A stretch of 44,900 nt of DNA from an uncultured Prevotella sp. (GTDB taxonomy: Bacteria; Bacteroidota; Bacteroidia; Bacteroidales; Bacteroidaceae): the NCBI GenBank assembly GCA_905236455.1, contig CAJOPT010000002.1:1-44900 (forward strand), in the 5' to 3' direction. The position numbers were made by a program, and so were the translations under genes. The notes beneath the pieces are model-generated. The model did not search any database and had not been told where the DNA came from. It worked only from the letters and a program-made list of their open reading frames with translations. Below, in pieces: positions 39,053-44,900 of this stretch; the first letter of the stretch is position 1; every line of letters begins with the position of its first letter.

Positions 39053-42000
39053 ATGAATTTGGTAGCATTCTTTTTACATATTTATGATTTCCTGAGCAGC
39101 AGGAGATGGCTTTGCTATAGTCTGCTGGGTGGTCTGACGGTATTGTTGTTGGTGATGGTCTCCTCGCTAAAGTATAACGAGGACATCTATGACTTCCTTC
39201 CCATGGATGCCAACCATCAGAAGGCAATTACCATATATCAGGACATTACAGGAGGGAAGCGTGTCGTTGCCATGCTCCGCCGATCATCCCAGTCCCCAGA
39301 GGGGGATGCGGGGCTCGCACGGTTGGAAGAGGCTGTAGACACCTTTGCCAAGAAGGTCAGGGAAAGCGACAAGGCGGGGCATATCAAAGAGGTCATATCA
39401 CAGATAGACATTGAGAAGATTGCCAGCGTAACGGACTTCGTGTACCAAAACATACCGTTGATGCTGCAAGATTCCGACTATGTCCTGATGGAAAAGATTC
39501 TCTCCGACCAAAAGAGGATAGAGGAGTCGTTGGCGGCAGACGTACAGATGATGATGATGCCGGCTACAGGTTACTTTGCCACAAACATCGGCAACGACCC
39601 TATGGGGCTCTTCGCGCCCGTTATGACACGTTTGCAGGAAAAACAGTCGACATCGGCTTTTGAGATAGAGGACGGATATATCTTCACTCCTGACAAAAAC
39701 TATTCTATTGTGCTGATGACATCCAACTACGGCTCCATGGAGTCAGCCAACAACTCTCTGCTTGTAAGCTATGTCGACAGCATCTCTCGTCAGACGATGC
39801 AGCAGATGCCCGATGTGGAGATCTCTATTACCGGCTCTCCTGTGATAGCCGTGGACAACGCTACTCAGATAAAGAAAGACAGCCGCTGGGCTATACTCAT
39901 CGCCGTAGTGCTAATCCTCTGTCTGTTGGTGGTGTCTTTCCGTAGTGTCAGGAATCTGATGCTTATAGGGGTGTCTATACTCTTCGGATGGCTCTTTGCC
40001 ATGGCATTCATTGCCGTTTTCCGCAGCAACGTGTCGCTTATCGTGTTGGGTATCGGCTCTATCATCATTGGCATTGCCGTGAACTACCCGTTGCATTTCA
40101 TTGCACATATAGGTCATGGGGACAGACTCCCGTCGCGGCGGGAGTCTGATAAAACAATGTCTAATGATGCTGCCGCCGCAGACGGCAGCATCAGAGATGC
40201 GCTGAAAGACATGGTGTCTCCGTTGCTCATCGGTAATATCACTACGGTGGGAGCATTCGCCAGTCTCATCCCGCTTGACGCACCGGCATTGCGCGACTTA
40301 GGATTGTTTGCTGCCTTTATGCTGATTGGGACAATCTTGTTTGTGTTGGTGTTCCTGCCTCATCTGGTAAGAAAGAACAGAAATGAGGGTAAGGAGTTCC
40401 TTTTGTTCGGACGCTTGTCGTCACTGTCTTTCAAGAGACACGGCTGGCTGGCTGGTGTGATAGCAGTGTTGACGATAGTCTTCGGATATTTTAGCTTAAA
40501 CACGTCGTTCGATGCAGACATGCATCACATCAACTACCTTACGCCGACACAGGAAAGGCTGATGTCCGACCTGAAAGTCTCTGCCGGTGTCAAAGACTCG
40601 TCCTCTGTGTATGTCGTGACGGAAGGAGCGACTTGGGAGGAGGCTCTCAAGAAACGCTCCGAGCTGTCGCCCTTGCTGGACAGCCTGGAGAGGGGGAAGC
40701 AGATCAGCTCGTGTACGGATGTTACGGACTTTATCTGTTCTGAGGAGCAGCAGTCTGAGAAAATAAGGAGATGGGACCGTTTCTGGGCGACTCATCGTAC
40801 TGAGGCTTTGGCACAGCTACGGAAATATGCGCGCAAAAACGGGTTCAGCGATGAGGCTTTTCAGGGCTTTGAGGGTATTGTCACGGCAAAGTACTCGCCC
40901 CATTCGTTCGATTATTTCGAGCCGTTGGTGTCAGTGTTGTTCGGACAGTCGTTCAGCAACAGCACAGGCAATTGCTCTGTTATCGATATAGTGAAGCCTG
41001 GTCAAAGCAGCATGTCAGAGGTGGAGGATATTATTAATCCCCAACTCTCAACCTATGCCTTTGACTTCGCGGGGATGAACAGCGCGGTTGCCAATGCGTT
41101 GTCAGACGACTTCAACTATATAGGTTTCGCATGCGGTATCATAGTTTTTGTATTCCTGTGGCTTTCCTTCGGGCGCATAGAGCTTAGCCTGTTGGCTTTC
41201 CTTCCCATGGCTTTGGGGTGGATTTGGATATTGGGAATCATGGACATCCTCGGCATGCAGTTCAATATCGTCAATGTGATACTGGCGACTTTTATCTTCG
41301 GACAGGGTGACGACTATACCATCTTCATGACCGACGGACTGATTAATGAGTATGCCTATCGGAGGAAACTGTTGCCGTCGTACAAGAACAGCATCATCAT
41401 CTCGGCGCTCATCATGTTTATTGGAATGGGATCGCTCATTGTTGCCAAACATCCTGCCTTGCATTCGTTGGCAGAGGTGACGATTGTCGGAATGCTGACG
41501 GTTGTCCTTATGGCTTGGGTTATACCTCCAATGGTTTTCAACTGGCTTACCATGAATAATAACAGACTCCCGTCGCGGCGGGAGTCTGATAAAACAATGT
41601 CTAATGACGCTGCCGCCGCAGACGGCAGCGTCAGGAGGGCTCCTGTGACAATAGAGCAAATCATACGTACGATATATTGTTTTATTGTTTATTTGTTTGA
41701 GATCCTTTATGGTTGCCTCTTCGGTATTATCGTCAAGCTTATTCCTTTTAGAAGAGAGCAGTGTAAGCTTTGGTTCCATAAGGTCATCTGTAAGACGATG
41801 AAAATCAATATACACAATATATGGGGAGTTAAGACCTTCATACATAATGACAGTGCGGAGGATTTCTCGAAAGGTAGTATCATCATCAGTAATCACCAGT
41901 CTATCCTTGACCCAATACTGATGTTGGCATTAAATCCGCGTGTGTTAATATTGGTCAGTGGAAAAGTGTGGAGAAATCCTGTGGTACATACATTGTTCAA

Positions 42001-42790
42001 GCTGGCTGGTTTCATAAAGCTTACTCAGCCAATGGAAAACAGTCCGTTGGAGAAGGAAATCGCCGCTGCGATAAGCAAGGGGTATAACGTCGTGCTGTTC
42101 CCCGAGGGGAAACGTAATGAGGAAAACATAACGCGTTTTCATAAAGGAGCGTTTTATCTTGCACAGAAACTGGATGTTGATATCTTACCGGTATATCTTC
42201 ATGGCGTCGGACATGTTATGCCTAAGGGCAGCGGCTTTGCCTCAAGGGGACAGATCGACGTTTTCGTTGGAGAGCGGATTCCTGCCGCCAAGCTGAGTGA
42301 GTATGGTAACTCCCATCAGCTTATTGCCCATCATTTCTATAAGAGCTACCAGGAACGGCTGAGCGAGATAAGGAAGGAGATAGAGACCACACACTATTTC
42401 AGGAATCACGTGATTAATATGTATATATACAAGGGTATCGGTATTGAGCGGGAGACAAGAAAACTTCTTGATAAATACGATGACTTCAGTAAATGGATAG
42501 ATGGAGAGCTGAAAGATGAAACCTCTAGCCTCTCACCCCTCACATTCCAGTTCTCGCCTTCCGACGGCAGACTCCCGTCGTGGCGGGAGTCTGATAAAAC
42601 AATGTCTAAGGAGTCTGTCGCCACAGACGACAGACTCTCTATTTTCAATGCGGGGAAAGGACAGTTCTCTTTAATGTATGCCCTTGTCCATCCGGAGATT
42701 GAGGTCCATTCATACGTTAATGATGCTGATGACGCGGCATTGTTCTCAGCTTGTCCGTTGCCGCCAAACCTTCATATACACTATAAATGA
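39053..42790 (+). CDS. MMPL exporter fused to a PlsC-like acyltransferase and a C-terminal extension
   Basis: A 1245-residue inner-membrane protein. Residues about 15-865 form an RND/MMPL exporter with two copies of a six-helix unit, each with a large periplasmic loop (for example IIIGIAVNYPLHF and VNVILATFIFGQGDDYT). About 900-1120 is a PlsC acyltransferase with HX4D at residues near 946 (SNHQSILD) and FPEGKRN near 1015. The tail FNAGKGQFSLMYALVHPEIE resembles the start of a methyltransferase Rossmann motif. It would acylate and export the pigment. Three palindromic elements add about 22 residues each, at 358-380, 838-860 (the exporter-acyltransferase linker) and 1173-1195 (before the tail). 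Confidence 0.87.
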   Translation: MNLVAFFLHIYDFLSSRRWLCYSLLGGLTVLLLVMVSSLKYNEDIYDFLPMDANHQKAITIYQDITGGKRVVAMLRRSSQSPEGDAGLARLEEAVDTFAKKVRESDKAGHIKEVISQIDIEKIASVTDFVYQNIPLMLQDSDYVLMEKILSDQKRIEESLAADVQMMMMPATGYFATNIGNDPMGLFAPVMTRLQEKQSTSAFEIEDGYIFTPDKNYSIVLMTSNYGSMESANNSLLVSYVDSISRQTMQQMPDVEISITGSPVIAVDNATQIKKDSRWAILIAVVLILCLLVVSFRSVRNLMLIGVSILFGWLFAMAFIAVFRSNVSLIVLGIGSIIIGIAVNYPLHFIAHIGHGDRLPSRRESDKTMSNDAAAADGSIRDALKDMVSPLLIGNITTVGAFASLIPLDAPALRDLGLFAAFMLIGTILFVLVFLPHLVRKNRNEGKEFLLFGRLSSLSFKRHGWLAGVIAVLTIVFGYFSLNTSFDADMHHINYLTPTQERLMSDLKVSAGVKDSSSVYVVTEGATWEEALKKRSELSPLLDSLERGKQISSCTDVTDFICSEEQQSEKIRRWDRFWATHRTEALAQLRKYARKNGFSDEAFQGFEGIVTAKYSPHSFDYFEPLVSVLFGQSFSNSTGNCSVIDIVKPGQSSMSEVEDIINPQLSTYAFDFAGMNSAVANALSDDFNYIGFACGIIVFVFLWLSFGRIELSLLAFLPMALGWIWILGIMDILGMQFNIVNVILATFIFGQGDDYTIFMTDGLINEYAYRRKLLPSYKNSIIISALIMFIGMGSLIVAKHPALHSLAEVTIVGMLTVVLMAWVIPPMVFNWLTMNNNRLPSRRESDKTMSNDAAAADGSVRRAPVTIEQIIRTIYCFIVYLFEILYGCLFGIIVKLIPFRREQCKLWFHKVICKTMKINIHNIWGVKTFIHNDSAEDFSKGSIIISNHQSILDPILMLALNPRVLILVSGKVWRNPVVHTLFKLAGFIKLTQPMENSPLEKEIAAAISKGYNVVLFPEGKRNEENITRFHKGAFYLAQKLDVDILPVYLHGVGHVMPKGSGFASRGQIDVFVGERIPAAKLSEYGNSHQLIAHHFYKSYQERLSEIRKEIETTHYFRNHVINMYIYKGIGIERETRKLLDKYDDFSKWIDGELKDETSSLSPLTFQFSPSDGRLPSWRESDKTMSKESVATDDRLSIFNAGKGQFSLMYALVHPEIEVHSYVNDADDAALFSACPLPPNLHIHYK
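40125..40192 (+). repeat. Palindromic mini-element 1 in the MMPL gene
   Basis: Hairpin GACTCCCG/CGGGAGTC (40125-40146), spacer TGATAAAACAATGTCTAAT, then hairpin GATGCTGCCG/CGGCAGCATC (40166-40192), all perfectly paired. It is inserted in frame after HIGHGD and before SIRDALKDM, in a loop following a membrane helix. Confidence 0.9.
41565..41632 (+). repeat. Palindromic mini-element 2 in the MMPL gene
   Basis: Identical to the copy at 40125 except for one paired change in hairpin 2: GACGCTGCCG/CGGCAGCGTC replaces GATGCTGCCG/CGGCAGCATC, so pairing is preserved. It sits in the linker between exporter and acyltransferase domains. Confidence 0.9.
42570..42635 (+). repeat. Palindromic mini-element 3 in the MMPL gene
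   Basis: Hairpin GACTCCCG/CGGGAGTC (42570-42591), a 21-nt spacer, and hairpin GTCTGTCG/CGACAGAC (42613-42635). A CCGACGGCAGAC stump upstream may be part of a lost unit. The shorter hairpin and longer spacer compensate, so the total stays 66 nt and in frame. Confidence 0.87.
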
Positions 42791-42863
42791 AGAACGAAGA
42801 ATGAAGAATTTGATCAATTGATCCGACGGCGAAGCTGATTCTTCATTCATTCTTAATTCTTTA
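42786..42863. repeat. GAAGAATGAAGAAT inverted repeat between MMPL and GPAT-like genes
   Basis: AATGAAGAACGAAGAATGAAG and onward (42786-42809) faces ATTCTTCATTCATTCTTAAT and onward (42838-42863). The MMPL stop codon lies within the left arm and the next ATG follows the right arm by 4 nt. The centre differs from the 38956 copy. Confidence 0.6.
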
Positions 42864-42867
42864 TAAG

Positions 42868-44112
42868 ATGAAAGATAAATTTGACGAGATTCGTCCATAT
42901 TATGACTCTGAGATACCAGAAGCGATGAAGCGTATCGTAGAGAGTCCGATGTTGCCACTGGTGGCTTCATACGTATATCCCTCTATGTCGCTCGATGATG
43001 TCAGGAAGATGCTTCTTGGCTTTAATACCATTCGTGATTTTCAGTATGGTGTTATGTATGACGTGAATAAGCGAATCATAGCAAACAGCATATCTGAGTT
43101 TACTTGCAGCGGCGTGGAGCAACTGCAGAAAGAGGTGGCTTACCTATATGTCAGCAATCACCGTGACATAATGCTTGATGCCTCTCTTCTCCAGAATGTC
43201 CTTGTTGATGCCGGACTGGGGACTTCTCAGATAACGTTTGGTGCCAATCTGATGGTTAACCAACTCGTCATCGATATCGGTAAGTCAAACAAGATGTTCA
43301 AGGTCGAGAGACCGGGAAACAGTGCCAAGGAGTTCTATAAGAAATCCTTGTATCTCTCGGAATACATCCGTAGCGTGATAACTGAGCTACGGGAATCTAT
43401 ATGGATAGCTCAGAGAAACGGCAGAACCAAAGATGGTAACGACTTGACAGACCAAGGAATCATCAAGATGTTTGGTATGAGTGAGCCGACAGACTCTCGT
43501 CCGTGGCGAGAGTCTGATAAAACATTGTCTAAAAGTCTGCCGCCGCAGACGGCAGACTCTCGTCCGTGGCGAGAGTCTGATAAAACATTGTCTAATTGTC
43601 AGCCGCCACAGACGGCTGACAAAATTAAAGCTCTGGCAGATCTGAATATCGTCCCTGTCTCGGTGTCCTACGAATGGGAACCGTGTGATATCCTCAAGGC
43701 TTTGGAGCTTTACGAGTCCCAGTTTACCCGTTATACTAAAAAGCCTGGCGAAGACCTCAATAGTATTCTTACGGGAATACTGCAGCCTAAAGGCAGGGTT
43801 CATTTCGAGATTTGCAAGCCTATCACTACTGAGGAGCTTATGTGTTATGAGCATCAGACCAACAGTGAGTATCATAAGTCGGTGGCAAGACTCATAGACG
43901 AAAGGATTCTCTCTGCCTATAGACTTTATCCAAATAACTACATAGCTCATGATTTGTTATATGGCAATACAAAATATAAGGCGATGTACACAGATGAGCA
44001 ATACGATGCTTTTATGAGACGTGTGGCAAAGCTTAACAAATATGACACCTGCGACATAGAACGCCTTAAGGAGATCTTCATCGGAATATATGCCAATCCG
44101 GTGAAAGTGTAA
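42868..44112 (+). CDS. GPAT-like acyltransferase with in-frame element pair
   Basis: A 414-residue protein of the glycerol-phosphate acyltransferase superfamily. The catalytic HX4D is His98 in SNHRDIMLD, and WIAQRNGRTKDG near residue 185 corresponds to the acceptor-binding GRTKDG block. The C-terminal part is helical and basic. Such proteins accompany aryl-polyene loci and may load the product on a lipid. Residues about 209-251 (two copies of DSRPWRESDKTLS plus linkers) come from a palindromic pair; the core without them is about 372 residues. It is the last gene of the pigment run; a possible terminator follows. Confidence 0.82.
   Translation: MKDKFDEIRPYYDSEIPEAMKRIVESPMLPLVASYVYPSMSLDDVRKMLLGFNTIRDFQYGVMYDVNKRIIANSISEFTCSGVEQLQKEVAYLYVSNHRDIMLDASLLQNVLVDAGLGTSQITFGANLMVNQLVIDIGKSNKMFKVERPGNSAKEFYKKSLYLSEYIRSVITELRESIWIAQRNGRTKDGNDLTDQGIIKMFGMSEPTDSRPWRESDKTLSKSLPPQTADSRPWRESDKTLSNCQPPQTADKIKALADLNIVPVSVSYEWEPCDILKALELYESQFTRYTKKPGEDLNSILTGILQPKGRVHFEICKPITTEELMCYEHQTNSEYHKSVARLIDERILSAYRLYPNNYIAHDLLYGNTKYKAMYTDEQYDAFMRRVAKLNKYDTCDIERLKEIFIGIYANPVKV
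43492..43620 (+). repeat. Palindromic mini-element pair, in frame in the GPAT-like gene
   Basis: Hairpins are at 43492-43514, 43535-43557, 43555-43577 (sharing GAC) and 43598-43620, all perfectly paired. Spacers are TGATAAAACATTGTCTAAAA and TGATAAAACATTGTCTAATT. This is the clearest example of the 63-nt unit (23 + 20 + 23, minus a 3-nt shared junction). Confidence 0.92.
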
Positions 44113-44117
44113 AGGTA

Positions 44118-44187
44118 ACCCCTTAAACTCTTACCCCCATTATTGCAAACTCTAATTGGCAAAAGCAAAGGGGTGGAGAACTTTTTT
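44118..44187 (+). terminator. Possible terminator after the pigment locus
   Basis: ACCCCTT (44118-44124) can pair with AAGGGGT (44168-44174), with a TTGC/GCAA pair in the loop, followed a few nt later by six T at 44182-44187. The loop is long, so this is a weak prediction. The rest of the 44113-44339 gap holds the pckA promoter and leader. Confidence 0.4.
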
Positions 44188-44240
44188 ACGTTTACGTTGA
44201 CATTAACGTTAACTTTTTATGTTGATTTTGCAATTGAAAC

Positions 44241-44271
44241 TTTGATGTTTGATGGAAAATTAGTACTTTTG
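44241..44271 (+). promoter_or_regulatory. Promoter of pckA
   Basis: TTTG (44241-44244) and TACTTTTG (44264-44271) are 19 nt apart. The leader of about 65 nt begins with a hairpin CACTCA (44272-44277)/TGAGTG (44284-44289). Confidence 0.75.
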
Positions 44272-44339
44272 CACTCAATTAAGTGAGTGTGCACCTTTTA
44301 GGGAAAAGATTTCGATAACAATTTAAAAATATTCAAGAA

Positions 44340-44900
44340 ATGGCAAAGTTAGATTTAACGCAGTATGGCATCACCGGTTCTACCGTGATTGCTCACAATC
44401 CGTCTTATGAGTACCTCTTTGAGGAGGAGACAAAGGCTGGGCTGACAGGTTTTGACAAGGGTCAGAACACAGAGCTCAATGCCGTTAATGTTATGACAGG
44501 TATCTATACCGGTCGCTCTCCTAAGGATAAGTACATTGTCTGCGACGAGCAGAGCAAGGATAAGGTATGGTGGACAACTGAGGAGTATAAGAATGATAAC
44601 CACCCGATGAGCGAGGAAGTATGGGGTAAGATCAAAGACATCGCCATCAAGGAGCTTTGTAACAAAGACCTCTATGTCGTAGACGCTTTCTGTGGCGCTA
44701 ACGAGGCTACCCGTCTGGCTGTCCGCTTCATTGTGGAGGTTGCTTGGCAGGCTCACTTCGTTAAGAATATGTTCATCCAGCCAACAGCTGAGGAGCTTGA
44801 GAAGTTTGAGCCAAACTTCGTAATCTACAACGCTTCTAAGGCAAAGGTTGAGAACTACAAGGAGCTGGGTCTGAACTCAGAGACTTGCGTAGCTTTCAAT
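44340..44900 (+). CDS. pckA: Phosphoenolpyruvate carboxykinase (ATP), 3' partial
   Basis: The first 187 codons of ATP-dependent PEP carboxykinase, which interconverts oxaloacetate and phosphoenolpyruvate; in many anaerobic Bacteroidota it works toward CO2 fixation to oxaloacetate. The N-terminus [20 protein letters not shown], the substrate-binding segment [15 protein letters not shown] and [14 protein letters not shown] are characteristic. The frame is open at the window end, so the catalytic nucleotide-binding part is outside. It has its own promoter and a 65-nt leader and is separate from the pigment locus. Confidence 0.95.
   Translation, partial: MAKLDLTQYGITGSTVIAHNPSYEYLFEEETKAGLTGFDKGQNTELNAVNVMTGIYTGRSPKDKYIVCDEQSKDKVWWTTEEYKNDNHPMSEEVWGKIKDIAIKELCNKDLYVVDAFCGANEATRLAVRFIVEVAWQAHFVKNMFIQPTAEELEKFEPNFVIYNASKAKVENYKELGLNSETCVAFN

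Noticed and set aside
41102..41896. 264-codon frame on the minus strand inside the MMPL gene
   Set aside because: It is antisense to conserved MMPL/PlsC sequence, has no family motif or promoter, and contains the reverse of a palindromic element; a shadow frame.
33774..43620. Repeated peptide DSRPWRESDKTLS as a protein domain or motif
   Set aside because: The DNA is conserved in other frames and in reverse orientation too (LDNVLSD, RQCFI), and pairing rather than peptide sequence is kept, so it is a nucleic-acid element, not a protein motif.
30274..43620. Assigning the palindromes as intrinsic terminators
   Set aside because: They lack T-tracts, lie inside open frames of an apparently co-transcribed run, and have paired hairpins with a conserved spacer.
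43387..43950. 187-codon frame on the minus strand inside the GPAT-like gene
   Set aside because: Its length depends on the palindromic pair being open in several frames; no protein family features and antisense to a conserved enzyme.

Overview
The window looks like chromosome of a Bacteroidota species, most probably Prevotella or a close relative (genus-level inference). The reasons are promoters of the Bacteroidota form (TTTG, 19 nt, TAnnTTTG), few Shine-Dalgarno sequences, a lipid A/LPS gene set, a UpxY-type NusG paralogue, and a pigment locus of the aryl-polyene/dialkylresorcinol (flexirubin-like) kind. No tRNA, rRNA, CRISPR array or intact insertion sequence was recognised.

Layout. 1-7.8 kb (+): the end of an AAA+/DUF4143 ATPase, a Bcp peroxiredoxin, a THUMP-like methyltransferase, upp, an MsbA-like ABC exporter and an LtaS-like membrane sulfatase-fold enzyme. 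7.8-13.4 kb (-): an envelope operon with a GT2, a phosphoethanolamine-transferase-like enzyme, a GT4, an LpxL-like acyltransferase and a GT11 fucosyltransferase-like enzyme. 13.5-15.4 kb (+): ruvB, coaD, ybeY. 15.5-21.4 kb (-): two tandem GNAT-like paralogues, parE and an S41 processing protease. 21.4-23.1 kb: a 0.5-kb non-coding inverted-repeat element, a small membrane ORF and a decaying RelE-type toxin/antitoxin pair. 23.1-44.1 kb (+): one long co-directional run holding fabG, a UpxY/NusG-like antiterminator behind a hairpin-plus-T-tract leader, a ketosynthase, ACP, two hotdog dehydratases, a thioesterase, a LolA-like protein, acyltransferases, a GT2, a CrtI-like oxidoreductase, DarA-like and DarB-like proteins, a BtrH-type acyltransferase, an alpha/beta hydrolase and a giant MMPL-acyltransferase fusion. 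44.3 kb to the end: the start of pckA.

How the genes would work together (inference from families). The FabG, ketosynthase, ACP and dehydratase proteins would build a polyene chain. DarB and DarA would make a dialkylresorcinol partner. BtrH, PlsC and HtrB-type acyltransferases would join or anchor the product, and LolA plus the MMPL exporter would move it to the outer membrane. No aromatic ammonia-lyase or starter ligase is visible, so starter-unit genes must lie elsewhere if this product is made.

The most unusual feature is a family of palindromic mini-elements. Each is two hairpins (about 8-bp stems and 7-nt loops, 23 nt each) separated by a conserved ~20-nt spacer (TGATAAAACATTGTCTAATT or its reverse complement), and tandem units repeat every 63 nt. 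Eleven loci carry one or two units. Ten sit inside open reading frames and keep the frame, adding about 22 or 43 codons to transport, tailoring and acyltransferase proteins. The eleventh disrupts the end of a glycosyltransferase gene whose ancestral reading frame can be rebuilt exactly. Stem bases covary between copies, and two copies carry changes that remove a stop codon from the spacer. Two other short repeat families supply signal-peptide codons and gene ends in the same locus.
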